Positions 34,034-43,784 of a stretch of DNA of 64,000 bases are shown here, in pieces. The DNA comes from Treponema parvum (GTDB lineage Bacteria > Spirochaetota > Spirochaetia > Treponematales > Treponemataceae), in assembly GCF_017893945.1 (NCBI RefSeq), contig NZ_CP054257.1, positions 558,001-622,000 of the forward strand, read 5' to 3'. The notes beneath the pieces were generated by a model, which saw nothing but the letters and a program-made list of their open reading frames with translations, was not told where the DNA came from and searched no databases. Position 1 is the stretch's first letter. Each line of letters opens with the position of its first letter. Both the position numbers and the translations under genes were made by a program.

Positions 34034-35005
34034 ATGTCAGTGATGAATTTTGAACTCAAAAACGCCGTCCGTAAAAGGCTCGATATTATTTTACGCGAAA
34101 AACTTCCGGAATTTATGTGCGCACCTCTTTCCAACGGAAAAATACGCCGCCTTATTGTCGCCGGAGGAGTGAGCGTCGATGGAAAGATCGTCCGATCTCC
34201 GAGTTTTTCGGTCTGTGCGGGGGCGGTAATCAAAATAAGAGTTGACGAAGAAAAATTATTTTTTGAAAAAAAGACGAACGATATTGATTTTGAACTTGAA
34301 GAAAAAAATATTTTATTTGAAGACGAGTATATTATTTTAATAGACAAGCCCGCATTTTTTCCTGTGGAAAAGACTTTTTTAGAGAGCAGGGACAATCTGC
34401 ATGACGCTCTTGTAAGGTATTTATGGAAGAAAAATCCTCATCTTTTAAATCCGCCTTACGCGGGAATCATGCATCGCCTTGACCGCGAAACCAGCGGAGT
34501 CATACTTTTTACAAAGCAGCGTTCGGTAAATGCCGCCGTACACGAAATGTTTGATTTTTATAATAACGAACGCCGCGTAAGTAAAGTGTATAGAGCCGTG
34601 TGCTCTCAAAGGAGCGGCGGCAAAAAGCGCATAGGTGATAAATTCAGCGTTGAAATGTTTATGGGAAGGATAAGCTCCAAAACTAAGGCCGGAAAATGGG
34701 GCAGGCTTTCGGAAAGCGAAGGAGGGGTCTTTTCTCATACGGATTTTTTTGTAAAAGATGAAAAAACCGTTGACGGGAAAAACTTATTGTACATTGAAGC
34801 CCGTCCGGCTACCGGAAGAACTCACCAGATAAGAGTGCATCTTTCGGAAATGGGACTTCCGATTATGGGAGACTCTCTTTACGGCGGAGCTCCTTCGCTC
34901 CTGCCGTCCGGCAGGATAATGTTGCATTCTTTGAGCCTTACGTTTACTCATCCTGTAAGTAAAAAAGAGATGACCGTGAGCTCCGTGCTGCCGGACGATT
35001 TTTGA
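34034..35005 (+). CDS. RluA-family pseudouridine synthase
   Basis: Isomerises uridine to pseudouridine in rRNA or tRNA. The start at 34034 follows GGAG; a TTG at 33956 would add 26 residues of non-homologous sequence. Residues about 20-75 look like an S4 RNA-binding domain ('RRLIVAGGVSVDGKIV'). The catalytic motif is 'HRLDRETSGVILF' (Asp is the nucleophile, near residue 141), and the C-terminal 'TGRTHQIRVHLSEMGLPIMGDSLYG' is diagnostic of the RluA/RluC/RluD group. Target nucleotide not assignable. Confidence 0.92.
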   Translation: MSVMNFELKNAVRKRLDIILREKLPEFMCAPLSNGKIRRLIVAGGVSVDGKIVRSPSFSVCAGAVIKIRVDEEKLFFEKKTNDIDFELEEKNILFEDEYIILIDKPAFFPVEKTFLESRDNLHDALVRYLWKKNPHLLNPPYAGIMHRLDRETSGVILFTKQRSVNAAVHEMFDFYNNERRVSKVYRAVCSQRSGGKKRIGDKFSVEMFMGRISSKTKAGKWGRLSESEGGVFSHTDFFVKDEKTVDGKNLLYIEARPATGRTHQIRVHLSEMGLPIMGDSLYGGAPSLLPSGRIMLHSLSLTFTHPVSKKEMTVSSVLPDDF

Positions 35006-35037
35006 CAAGCTGGAAATACTATAAACACATTGTGCAT

Positions 35038-35070
35038 CACGAAAAAATCGCCTTTAGCGATTTTTTCGTG
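35038..35070 (+). terminator. Rho-independent terminator after the pseudouridine synthase
   Basis: CACGAAAAAATCGC pairs with GCGATTTTTTCGTG over a 5-nt loop, followed by ATTTT. The symmetric A/T arms could work in both directions. Confidence 0.85.
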
Positions 35071-35270
35071 ATTTTGCGCAAGGGATCGCGCGGAAAGACC
35101 GGAGCCGTATTCGGACGGCGAGGACTTGGAGCAAGAGCCCGGCGGCAGCTTGCCGCCGATGCGCCCGTATTAAAATTCGATTTTTTATGAGTTTGTTTTT
35201 AAATTTGTTGACGTTTTTTGTTACTGTTTATTATCTTTAATAATGAAAACAATCAAAATAAGGAAAAATA

Positions 35271-36176
35271 GTGAAAGCGAAAGAAGATGAGACCGTAAAG
35301 GCCTCTGAAAAAGATTTTGAAAAAAACTGTAAGGCCGGGCACGGGTTTGAGGGCCAGCACGGCGGAAAACACAGCGAAAAAGCTCATTCCGGTAAGCATT
35401 CGGAGGTGGATCGCGAAGCTGCTCAAGATGCGACGGAAAAATGCGGCGCAAAAAATGCGGACGGGGCTTTCGGATCGGGGGCCGGCTCGGACGGTAAAAA
35501 CGCTGCGTCAGGCATGAAGCAGGGCGAAGCGTGTGAAAGCGGTACGGGCTGTGAAGAATGCGGCGCTAAAAACGGGAGCGGATCTTCAGGTCATGGCGGT
35601 TCTGAAAAAGTTTGCGGCGGCGAGGGATCTTCCGCTTCCGACGCCGAGAAAATCGAAGCTCTTACAAAGGAGAACGCTGACTTAAAGGATCAGCTTTTGA
35701 GAAGGGCTGCGGATTTTGACAATTACCGCAAGCGCATGCTTAAGGAAAAGCAGGACGCCTTTGACTACGCAAACACGAATCTTTTGCAGGACTTGCTTGA
35801 AAGTCTTGATAATTTTGACCGCAGCCTTGAAGCAGCTAAAAACGCGACCGATATAAAGGCGATAGTCGAAGGCATCAAAATGGTGAGCGGAAATTTGGTT
35901 TCGATGCTTGAAAATAAATACGGATTGATGTCTTACGGCAACGCAGGAGACGCTTTTAATCCGGACGAGCATGAAGCTATAGGAAGCAGTACGGGGCCTG
36001 TGGCCTCGCCGGTCCTTAAAGATGTCTTTTTAAAAGGCTATAAATTAAAGGACAGGATAATAAGGCATGCGAAGGTTTCGGTTATGATGCCGGACGGAAG
36101 CGTAAGCGATAAGGCGGAAGGCGCGAACGGTACTAACGCTGAGAGCGATTCAAACGCTGCCGGCGGAGGCAGTTGA
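35271..36176 (+). CDS. grpE: Nucleotide exchange factor GrpE, with long N-terminal extension
   Basis: GrpE releases ADP from DnaK. The conserved part begins near residue 125: 'DLKDQLLRRAADFDNYRKR' (coiled dimer helix), then 'LLESLDNFDRSLEAAKN' and the head domain 'GDAFNPDEHEAIG' and 'LKDVFLKGYKLKDRIIRHAKV'. The first 120 residues are low-complexity, rich in Gly, Ser, Lys, Glu and Ala with repeated Cys ('CGAKN' twice, 'CESGTGCEEC'). That is much longer than usual. The GTG start has AAGGA upstream. dnaK follows after about 160 nt. The extension is unlike other GrpE I recall. Confidence 0.92.
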   Translation: MKAKEDETVKASEKDFEKNCKAGHGFEGQHGGKHSEKAHSGKHSEVDREAAQDATEKCGAKNADGAFGSGAGSDGKNAASGMKQGEACESGTGCEECGAKNGSGSSGHGGSEKVCGGEGSSASDAEKIEALTKENADLKDQLLRRAADFDNYRKRMLKEKQDAFDYANTNLLQDLLESLDNFDRSLEAAKNATDIKAIVEGIKMVSGNLVSMLENKYGLMSYGNAGDAFNPDEHEAIGSSTGPVASPVLKDVFLKGYKLKDRIIRHAKVSVMMPDGSVSDKAEGANGTNAESDSNAAGGGS

Positions 36177-36334
36177 GGGCGGCAGCCATTGCCTAACTTA
36201 CGGCTTGCGGCGGACAAACGCTGAACGGCTGAGAGCGGTTTTCAGTTATGCGGACTGACGGTCCTTTATAAAAATTATTGATAAAAATGTGAGAGGATCC
36301 GATCGGATCTTTGTTTACAATAGGAGAACAGGAT

Positions 36335-38311
36335 ATGGGTAAGATTATTGGTATTGATTTAGGAACAACTAATTCTTGTGTTGCGGTTATGGAAAACGGC
36401 GAGCCCGTCGTTATTCAGAACTCGGAAGGCGGACGCACTACGCCGTCGATCGTAGGTTTTACTTCTAAGGGAGAGCGCATTGTGGGCGCTCCCGCTAAAA
36501 ACCAGATGGTCACTAACCCCAAAAACACGGTTTATTCGATAAAGCGCTTGATCGGGCACAGGTTTGACGAGCTTCAGGGCGAGGCTACAAAACTTCCCTA
36601 CAAAGTCATAGATAACGGTTCCGACTGTCGTGTAGAGATCGATGAAAACGGAACGAAAAAGCAGTACAGTCCTCAGGAAATAAGCGCCTTTATTCTTCAG
36701 AAGATGAAAAAGACGGCGGAAGATTACCTGGGACAGGAAGTTACGGAAGCCGTCATTACGGTTCCCGCCTATTTTAACGACGCTCAGCGCCAGGCTACAA
36801 AGGACGCCGGTAAAATCGCAGGCCTCGACGTAAAAAGAATCATAAACGAGCCGACGGCCGCTTCTTTGGCGTTCGGGTTTAACAAGGACTCAAAGCAGGA
36901 AAAGACAATTGCCGTCTATGACTTGGGCGGCGGTACGTTTGATATTTCCATACTTGAGCTCGGCGACGGTGTTTTTGAAGTGAAATCCACAAACGGTAAT
37001 ACTCACCTCGGCGGCGATGACTTTGACCGAAGGATAATAAATTGGCTCATTGCGGAGTTTAAAAAAGATACGGGAATCGATCTTTCAGGCGATTCCATGG
37101 CTATGCAGCGTCTGCGCGAAGCCGCTGAAAACGCAAAGATCAACTTGACGAACCAGACAAGCACGGACATAAATCTTCCGTTTATCACAGCCGTGGACGG
37201 TACTCCTAAGCATTTGCAGAAGACTTTGACTCGCGCTCAATTTGAGCAGATGACCGAAGATCTGTTTGAAGCTACAAAGGAACCGTGCCGCAAGGCTCTT
37301 GCGGACGCGGGACTGACGGCCGACAAAATCGATGAAGTTTTGCTCGTAGGCGGATCTTCCCGTATGCCCAAGGTGCAGGAAATAGTTAAGTCCATTTTCG
37401 GCAAGGAAGGAAGCCGCGCCGTAAACCCTGACGAAGCCGTTGCTGTCGGAGCCGCAATTCAAGGGGGCGTTCTCGGAGGCGACGTTAAAGACGTGCTCTT
37501 GCTGGACGTTACGCCGCTTTCTCTCGGAATTGAAACTATGGGCGGAGTGTTTACAAAACTCATTCCGCGCAACACTACAATTCCTACGAAAAAGAGTCAA
37601 ATCTTTTCTACGGCTGCTGACGGTCAGACTGCGGTATCGATCCACGTGCTTCAAGGTGAGCGCGAAATGGCGGATCAGAACAGAACGCTCGGCCGCTTTG
37701 ATCTGGTAGGTATTCCCGCGGCGCCCCGCGGCGTTCCGCAGATAGAAGTTACGTTTGATATTGACGCAAACGGCATTGTGCATGTTTCGGCAAAGGATCT
37801 GGGAACCGGTAAGGAACAGCATGTTCAAATTACGAGTTCCAGCGGTTTAAGCGAATCCGAAATTGAAAAAATGGTCAAGGATGCCGAAGCTAACGCCGAA
37901 GCCGACAAAAAGAAAAGAGAAGGCGTTGACGCTAAAAACGAAGCCGACAGCCTTATTTACGCTACGGAAAAGAGCGTAAAAGAATTGGGCGATAAGGTTT
38001 CTCCTGCCGAAAAGCAGAAGATCGATGACGCTGTGGCCGCTCTTAAAGCCGCCTTACAGGGCGACAATGTCGAAGACATTAAGGCTAAAACCGAAGCGCT
38101 CAAACAGGCTTCGTACAAGATTGCCGAAGAAGTTTATAAACAGCAATCGGCTGCAGGGGCCGCTCAAGGCGGGCCGGGCGGAACAAACGGCAGCGCTGAA
38201 AACGGCGGAACTTCCGCTTCAGGAACTTCCGATGCGGGCGGAACAGCCGGCTTTGACAAGGGTAAGGCGGACGATGCCGAATACGAAGTTCATGACGACG
38301 ATAAAAAATAA
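36335..38311 (+). CDS. dnaK: Chaperone DnaK (Hsp70)
   Basis: From the ATG at 36335 (AGGAG upstream) 658 residues: ATPase domain '[13 protein letters not shown]' (phosphate 1), '[12 protein letters not shown]' (phosphate 2) and '[14 protein letters not shown]' (adenosine), linker '[14 protein letters not shown]', substrate domain, helical lid and a Gly/Ala/Asn-rich tail ending [10 protein letters not shown]. Motifs are canonical. A strong terminator follows, so dnaJ has its own promoter. No CIRCE element was seen upstream of grpE or dnaK. Confidence 0.98.
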   Translation: MGKIIGIDLGTTNSCVAVMENGEPVVIQNSEGGRTTPSIVGFTSKGERIVGAPAKNQMVTNPKNTVYSIKRLIGHRFDELQGEATKLPYKVIDNGSDCRVEIDENGTKKQYSPQEISAFILQKMKKTAEDYLGQEVTEAVITVPAYFNDAQRQATKDAGKIAGLDVKRIINEPTAASLAFGFNKDSKQEKTIAVYDLGGGTFDISILELGDGVFEVKSTNGNTHLGGDDFDRRIINWLIAEFKKDTGIDLSGDSMAMQRLREAAENAKINLTNQTSTDINLPFITAVDGTPKHLQKTLTRAQFEQMTEDLFEATKEPCRKALADAGLTADKIDEVLLVGGSSRMPKVQEIVKSIFGKEGSRAVNPDEAVAVGAAIQGGVLGGDVKDVLLLDVTPLSLGIETMGGVFTKLIPRNTTIPTKKSQIFSTAADGQTAVSIHVLQGEREMADQNRTLGRFDLVGIPAAPRGVPQIEVTFDIDANGIVHVSAKDLGTGKEQHVQITSSSGLSESEIEKMVKDAEANAEADKKKREGVDAKNEADSLIYATEKSVKELGDKVSPAEKQKIDDAVAALKAALQGDNVEDIKAKTEALKQASYKIAEEVYKQQSAAGAAQGGPGGTNGSAENGGTSASGTSDAGGTAGFDKGKADDAEYEVHDDDKK

Positions 38312-38340
38312 GGTTTTCGTCTAGTAAAAGGTTTTATCGG

Positions 38341-38395
38341 AAAAACACCTTCGGCATCGGTTTGACAGTGCGTCGGCCGACGCCGGGGTGTTTTT
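38341..38395 (+). terminator. Rho-independent terminator after dnaK
   Basis: AAAAACACC (38341-38349) pairs with GGTGTTTTT (38387-38395), enclosing further GC pairing (CGGC/GCCG), and a T-run follows. Confidence 0.85.
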
Positions 38396-38512
38396 TATCT
38401 TTGTTTTGTGATATAATTTTTTAATTATCTGTGCGCAAAAAGCGCACGAATGCGTCTTCCGTGAAAGCTCAAATCTTTTTCCGGCGGCGCATTTAAATAA
38501 AGGTTAGAATTA

Positions 38513-39655
38513 ATGGCTAAACGTGATTATTACGAAGTTTTGGGCGTAGAAAAAGGCGCATCTAAAGACGATATAAAGAAAGGATACAGAAAACTTGCAG
38601 TAAAATATCACCCGGATCGCAATCCCGGAAATAAAGAAGCCGAAGAAAAATTCCGTGAAGCGACGGAAGCTTATGAAATTTTGTCCGACGATCAAAAAAG
38701 GCCTCTTTACGATCAATACGGATTTGCCGGCGTAGAGGGTATGAACCAGGGCGGAACGGGATATTCGCATGCGTTTCACGATTTCAGCGACTTGTTCGGC
38801 GGAATGGGCGGCGGCTTCAGCGACATATTTGAAAATATTTTCGGCGGGGGCTTCGGCGGTTCTTCAAAGCGGACGAGCTCTTCGGATCCTGCGCAGGGCA
38901 GCAGTCTCCGCTACGACCTTGACCTGGGCTTTAAAGACGCTGTTTACGGTACAAAAATAGAAATAAAGTTTCAGCACAATGAAATTTGCGAATCTTGCCA
39001 CGGCACGGGCTGTTCCGCAGGTTCAAGCAAAAAGACGTGTACTTCTTGCGGCGGAGAAGGTCAAATACGCAGAAGCGCGGGTTTTTTTGCCGTGCAGCAA
39101 ACCTGTCCAACCTGCAACGGCAGCGGCACCATAATTGAAAATCCGTGTCCTCTTTGTCACGGAAGCGGCGTGCAGGTAAAAAGCAAAAAGATGACTCTTT
39201 CCATTCCTGCAGGCGTTGACGACGGAAAACGCATTACCATTCCTCACCAAGGCGACGCAGGCGCGAACGGCGGACTGTCCGGAGATCTTATCGTCTTTTT
39301 ACATGTCGCACGGCACCCCTACTTTGAGCGAGACGGGCAGGATCTCTATTGCGCCGTTCCTGTAACCATGGTTCAAGCCGCCATAGGCGCGACGATAAAT
39401 ATAACTTCCCTTGACGAAAAGAAAATTGAAATAAAAATTCCCGCGGGAACGCCTCACGGCAAAGTTTTGCGCGTAAAAGGGGAAGGAGTGCCTTTTACGG
39501 GTTCTACAAGGAAGGGAGACCTTTATGTAAAGATAATGGTTCAGATTCCCCAGCGCATGTCGAGCCAGCAGAGAGCGCTCCTTGAAGAGTATCTGAAAAT
39601 GGAAGGAGCGACGACGTCTCCCAGTCTTATGCCTTTGTCTTCTTTAGGAAGATAG
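38513..39655 (+). CDS. dnaJ: Co-chaperone DnaJ (type A, Hsp40)
   Basis: A 380-residue type I Hsp40. Residues 1-70 form the J domain with 'YHPDRN'; a Gly/Phe-rich stretch follows ('[21 protein letters not shown]'-like, about 95-120). The zinc-finger domain (about 140-205) has four CxxCxGxG repeats: [34 protein letters not shown]-terminal substrate domains follow. AAGG precedes the ATG. It delivers substrates to DnaK; the gene lies about 200 nt downstream of dnaK behind a terminator. Confidence 0.97.
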   Translation: MAKRDYYEVLGVEKGASKDDIKKGYRKLAVKYHPDRNPGNKEAEEKFREATEAYEILSDDQKRPLYDQYGFAGVEGMNQGGTGYSHAFHDFSDLFGGMGGGFSDIFENIFGGGFGGSSKRTSSSDPAQGSSLRYDLDLGFKDAVYGTKIEIKFQHNEICESCHGTGCSAGSSKKTCTSCGGEGQIRRSAGFFAVQQTCPTCNGSGTIIENPCPLCHGSGVQVKSKKMTLSIPAGVDDGKRITIPHQGDAGANGGLSGDLIVFLHVARHPYFERDGQDLYCAVPVTMVQAAIGATINITSLDEKKIEIKIPAGTPHGKVLRVKGEGVPFTGSTRKGDLYVKIMVQIPQRMSSQQRALLEEYLKMEGATTSPSLMPLSSLGR

Positions 39656-39681
39656 TGTATTATTTTCGGAAGAGAGATTTC

Positions 39682-39708
39682 GAAAAATCGCTTTTGACGA
39701 TTTTTTTC
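39682..39708 (+). terminator. Terminator after dnaJ
   Basis: GAAAAATCG (39682-39690) pairs with CGATTTTTTTC (39698-39708), which contains the T-run. Confidence 0.8.
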
Positions 39709-39774
39709 AGGGTGCCCTCATATTAATCGCGCTTAATATGTGCCGTCTTTAAAATTTTTTGCGCTGGAGGCTTG

Positions 39775-41178
39775 ATGATAAGGACTCAGGCTAAATTTAT
39801 CAGGGCGATATGCAATTTTACTGCGGCGGTCTTGTCCGTCATAATAGCTTTTTTTATTTTTCCTCATCACGCGGCTAACTTTTCAAAAAACTTTACGGTC
39901 ATTTTAATAAGCGCATGTATATGCCTTGTCCTTAGCTTAAAAAGAAAAATACTCGTCCGCTCCATTACCTTTATCGAAAACAGGGGATTAAGCGGCGGCG
40001 AAACCGCCGTCCTATTGCAGTTTGTCAAGTCTCTTAGGAACTGCTATTCTTATGACGATTTTTTTTCCGCTTCCGCGGACATCCTTGAAATACAGGGCGG
40101 CTGTTCGGTTATCTACATAGACAGCGCACAAAACTATGTTCTTTACAACAGTCCCGACCGCATTGCATCTTCGCCTCATATAACAAAGATTTTGCAGCAT
40201 AATTTTCCCTATACGTGGGAAGACGGCATTTATTTTTTAGACAGAAAATTCGGCTTAAAACATAAGAGCGCAGGCTCGTTCGGCATTTTGTGCTGCGTAG
40301 GGACTTATCACCTTTTTATCATAGGCAGCTCTGCCCAACGCTTTGACAGCGCGGTTTATCCCGTTCTGCTGTATGAAATGCGGCGTTTCCAGAATCACAC
40401 CAAAATTATTTCGGAAATGGAAAAAATTTCCGAACTGTCGCGGGAATGGAGAAAGCTCGCCGAAACACAGCGTTATTTTTTACCGCAAAAAATGCCCGAA
40501 ATAAAAGGATTAAAAGCCGCTTCGTTTTTTAAACCTCTGATAAACGTTTCAGGCGATTATTATTCTATGCTTCCCGTCTCTCAGACAAAAGCCATAGTTT
40601 TGCTTGGCGACGTTTCCGGCAAAGGGCTCGCTTCGGCTCTAATAATGGGAATCGCTATGAATACTGTAAAAAGCGCTGAAGATAAAGAAGATTTGGTGGC
40701 CATAGTGAAGGCTATCGATCACTCGATAAAAGAAATGCGCCTTCAGGATAAATATACGGTTTTATTTATCGGCTTGATCGATACTGAAGATATGAGCCTT
40801 AAATATGTAAACGCTTCCGTAGACGACGCCATGATTTTTTTCAGGAATGAAGACGGAATAAGCATGAAAAGACTTAACCCGAATTGTTCCATCTTGGGAA
40901 TTATTGATCTGGAAGAAATTCACGTCGACGTATGCGCCTTGAGGCAGGAAGACGTTTTGTTTTTAGCTTCCGACGGAGTTTCCGAAGTGAAGAACAAGAG
41001 CGGCGAAGATCTGGGCGGCACGGAAATATATCTTGAAATGTTAAAAGAAAGCAGCATTTTATCGCCCGACGATTTTTTGAAAAGGGTCATGCATCTCGTA
41101 CAAAAATTCTGCAATAACAAGCTGCATGACGATATTGCCATGCTTGCGGTTAAGGTATCGACCGGAGGAAAACAGTGA
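39775..41178 (+). CDS. Membrane PP2C/SpoIIE-type serine phosphatase 1
   Basis: A 467-residue protein with two N-terminal membrane helices (about residues 10-52), a linker with a GAF-like region, and a C-terminal SpoIIE/RsbU phosphatase (about 245-465). Conserved metal-binding segments are 'NVSGDYYSMLPV', 'LLGDVSGKGLASALIMGI', 'LFLASDGVSEVKNKSG' and 'HDDIAMLAVKV'. Family members dephosphorylate STAS anti-sigma antagonists. GGAGG precedes the ATG at 39775. Its stop overlaps the GTG of the next gene (GTGA), so both phosphatases are translated together, followed by a STAS gene. Confidence 0.88.
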   Translation: MIRTQAKFIRAICNFTAAVLSVIIAFFIFPHHAANFSKNFTVILISACICLVLSLKRKILVRSITFIENRGLSGGETAVLLQFVKSLRNCYSYDDFFSASADILEIQGGCSVIYIDSAQNYVLYNSPDRIASSPHITKILQHNFPYTWEDGIYFLDRKFGLKHKSAGSFGILCCVGTYHLFIIGSSAQRFDSAVYPVLLYEMRRFQNHTKIISEMEKISELSREWRKLAETQRYFLPQKMPEIKGLKAASFFKPLINVSGDYYSMLPVSQTKAIVLLGDVSGKGLASALIMGIAMNTVKSAEDKEDLVAIVKAIDHSIKEMRLQDKYTVLFIGLIDTEDMSLKYVNASVDDAMIFFRNEDGISMKRLNPNCSILGIIDLEEIHVDVCALRQEDVLFLASDGVSEVKNKSGEDLGGTEIYLEMLKESSILSPDDFLKRVMHLVQKFCNNKLHDDIAMLAVKVSTGGKQ

Positions 41179-43436
41179 TCTTTATTTTGATAACGCTTAT
41201 ATCCGTCGCTTATCTTTTTTTGATACTTTCAAACAACGCCGGAGTGCGTTTGAAAACGCCTGTTCTTTTATCCGAGTCCTGCACGTGCGCTTTTATTTTT
41301 GCCGCGTCTTTGGCGGTGGGGCAGACCGCTCTGTATTATTTTCAGAAAAACTTACATATCTTTGAATTTTTGCTTATCCGCTTTTTACTGCTCATGGAAA
41401 GCTTTTTTTACATAAACATATCCCTTTATTTTTTTTCTCACCTCATAACGGAAAACTGTAAGATATTTGCCCGTTTGCGCCATACGCTGTATCTTTTATC
41501 GCTTGTTTTTGTAGTTATGCTTCCCGTTTCCGTTACGGTGTCTAGGGCTGCATCGGGGAATTTACTTTTGCTGGAAGTCCTTCAGATAGTAGGCGGTTCC
41601 ATACGGCTTTCTCCGCCGGCTATGGAAAATTTCTATAAAGTTACGGCTTCCTGTTTTTTGGCGGCGCCTCATAAAAATATGAATTTCCCGGGCGAAATGA
41701 TGATCATTACTTACCGCGTAATTCTGCCTTTAATTTCCGCAGCCGCCATGTTTTTTGCCGCAGGAAAAAACGTATTGAAAATTCAAAAGGCTTTTTTTAA
41801 CATTGCGGCCATGTTTTTTTTATGGATAGGATGGTATTTAGTCCGGTTTGCATGCCGGCGTGACGTAAGTTTTATTGTTTTTACAGTTCCTTTTTATGTC
41901 TGTGCGCTTTTGACGCTTATAAAATCCGAAAAGATAACGGGATTGTTCAGAAGACGCTATTTTATCGTGGATTTTGCGTCGGTGTTTTTGCGCTTCATTC
42001 TTCCTTCCCTGCTTTGCGCTTTAATGTATATTCCCGTATGTTCGATATATAAAAAATCGCCTCCGTTCGCGTGGGTGTTTTTCGGTTTTTATGTTTTAGG
42101 AATTATAAATCTTGCGTATTGGGCTAATGATAAATTCAGGTTCAAAACAGGCGGACTTGCCGACCGTTATAAGGCGGATTTTGAAAATGAAATAGCTTCA
42201 CTGGATTATAAGCAAGAGCCGTCCGTCATTACCATGAACATAGCCTCTCTTTTTAAAAAATACGCTTATGCCGGAAATGTTTTAGTCGTGATCCCTGAAT
42301 CCGCTTCTCAGATGAAGGTGATTTACAGTTCCAACGAGACGAATTTTCGCTTTTCCGCCGACGATGTTAAGCTTTTTGATTTTCTTGCCGAAATCCGAAA
42401 AGAAATTGTCTTTGCTTCGGACGCAGGAACCGACGCCCGCTTGGACGGAGTTAGTAAAACTCTTTCAAGTCTGTTTCGCCGTTCGGCTTCGGAAGCTCTT
42501 ATCGTTATGCACGAGGGGCTTCATGTGTCCGGCGTTTTTTTACTGGGCAAAAAAATAAACGGTCACGGCTATAATTCCTACGACAGAATCGCTTTTTCTG
42601 ACCTTTACTCATATTTTTTCGTTTACAGCTATTTTATCCAAAATGCCGCGAATAAGTCGATTTTGAGCGTTTTTGCGCGCGAAGTAAGCCTGTCGTCTCA
42701 GATTATAACTTCGATCAGGCAGAACATGGATCTTCCCGATCAAAGCAGGATGGACGTTTCTTACAGGATGCTTGCCGCCCGCGAAATCGGCGGAGAATTT
42801 GTAGACATGATAAAGCTGTCGGACGATGAGCATTTTTTTGTGCTTGGCGCCCTTGCCGGCAGAGGCGTAAGCGCAAGCATGAATATGGTTATATTAAGGA
42901 ATTTTATACGAACCTATGTTTCAAAAAATAATTTGCACGGCGGAGGGCTCATTGAATTTGCCGACAAAGTCAATTCCTTTATAATTGAAAATTTGCCTAA
43001 GGAAACTTTTTTTTCAGGCGCCTTCCTTTTTGCCGATCTTAAAAAAACACAAATACGCTATATCAACTGCGGCGTTCCGGCGATATTTTTGTATTCTGCC
43101 GAACTTCACAATGTTACGGATATCGAAGGCAAGGGCTGCGTGCTTGGAGTTTTAAAAGACATACATAAGCGTATTGCAGTTAAAGAGCGGCAGTTGCACA
43201 GGGGAGACGTCGTGTTTATGTGTACGGACGGTCTTATCGACTCGCGTTCGGTTCGGGGAGAATCCTTCGGCGGAGAGAGGATCCGCCTCTGTATAGAAGA
43301 AAGGAATTTTTATCCTGCGGATCAGATTATCCGGCACATACTCAACCAGCTTGCGGTTTTTATGCCCGAAGAAATTTCAAACGACATAACCGCATTGGTT
43401 TTGAGAAGCGATTCGAACGGACAGGCGGAGGGGTGA
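41175..43436 (+). CDS. Seven-TM PP2C/SpoIIE-type serine phosphatase 2
   Basis: A 753-residue phosphatase starting with GTG overlapping the previous stop by 4 nt. Residues about 1-330 contain several membrane helices in a 7TM-like receptor part, then a GAF-like region. The C-terminal phosphatase (about 540-750) has 'REIGGEFVDMIKL', 'LGALAGRGVSASMNMVIL', 'VFMCTDGLIDSRSVRGESFG' and 'NDITALVLR'. Note Glu-Phe-Val-Asp in the first metal motif instead of the usual Gly-Asp-Tyr/Phe, and Ala-Gly-Arg-Gly in place of Asp-Val-Ser-Gly-Lys-Gly; one metal-coordinating Asp (DVSG) is absent. It may therefore be weakly active or regulatory. Likely senses a ligand and controls the downstream STAS protein. Confidence 0.82.
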   Translation: MIFILITLISVAYLFLILSNNAGVRLKTPVLLSESCTCAFIFAASLAVGQTALYYFQKNLHIFEFLLIRFLLLMESFFYINISLYFFSHLITENCKIFARLRHTLYLLSLVFVVMLPVSVTVSRAASGNLLLLEVLQIVGGSIRLSPPAMENFYKVTASCFLAAPHKNMNFPGEMMIITYRVILPLISAAAMFFAAGKNVLKIQKAFFNIAAMFFLWIGWYLVRFACRRDVSFIVFTVPFYVCALLTLIKSEKITGLFRRRYFIVDFASVFLRFILPSLLCALMYIPVCSIYKKSPPFAWVFFGFYVLGIINLAYWANDKFRFKTGGLADRYKADFENEIASLDYKQEPSVITMNIASLFKKYAYAGNVLVVIPESASQMKVIYSSNETNFRFSADDVKLFDFLAEIRKEIVFASDAGTDARLDGVSKTLSSLFRRSASEALIVMHEGLHVSGVFLLGKKINGHGYNSYDRIAFSDLYSYFFVYSYFIQNAANKSILSVFAREVSLSSQIITSIRQNMDLPDQSRMDVSYRMLAAREIGGEFVDMIKLSDDEHFFVLGALAGRGVSASMNMVILRNFIRTYVSKNNLHGGGLIEFADKVNSFIIENLPKETFFSGAFLFADLKKTQIRYINCGVPAIFLYSAELHNVTDIEGKGCVLGVLKDIHKRIAVKERQLHRGDVVFMCTDGLIDSRSVRGESFGGERIRLCIEERNFYPADQIIRHILNQLAVFMPEEISNDITALVLRSDSNGQAEG

Positions 43437-43439
43437 CGT

Positions 43440-43766
43440 ATGGAAAAGCTTTCAATGAGCGAAAGGACGGAATCGAATTTCACCTTGTATGAACTGCGCG
43501 GCGCTTTTACGTTTTATACGATCGACGCGGTCAGGTCTGTCCTGTATAAAAAAATTTCAAGGTCGAACGTAGTTCTTGATCTTTCTCAAGTGTCGGATAT
43601 AGATTCTGCAGGAACGGGGCTTCTTCTTGCGGTGTTTAGCGACGCTCTTAAAGCGGAACATACCCTATACATGTTAAATCCTTCCGAAAACGTCCTCCGC
43701 TCTTTGGAAAAGACGGGGCTTTTTGATCTGCTTTCGGTGATCGCATCCGTAAACGAAGCGGTATGA
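43440..43766 (+). CDS. STAS-domain anti-sigma factor antagonist
   Basis: A 108-residue SpoIIAA/RsbV-like STAS protein. The phosphorylation segment is 'DLSQVSDIDSAGTGLLLAVF', with Ser in DSAGTG as the expected phosphosite. GGAGG stands before the ATG, 3 nt after the phosphatase stop. With the two phosphatases it forms a partner-switching module, but no RsbW-type kinase or sigma factor is encoded in this window. Confidence 0.87.
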   Translation: MEKLSMSERTESNFTLYELRGAFTFYTIDAVRSVLYKKISRSNVVLDLSQVSDIDSAGTGLLLAVFSDALKAEHTLYMLNPSENVLRSLEKTGLFDLLSVIASVNEAV

Positions 43767-43784
43767 TTTTGTTATGAGGTTGAA

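Noticed and set aside
35150..35270. CIRCE heat-shock operator upstream of grpE
   Set aside because: No inverted TTAGCACTC-type repeat was found there or before dnaK.
37085..37828. 247-codon minus-strand frame opposite dnaK
   Set aside because: A typical antisense shadow of a highly biased gene.
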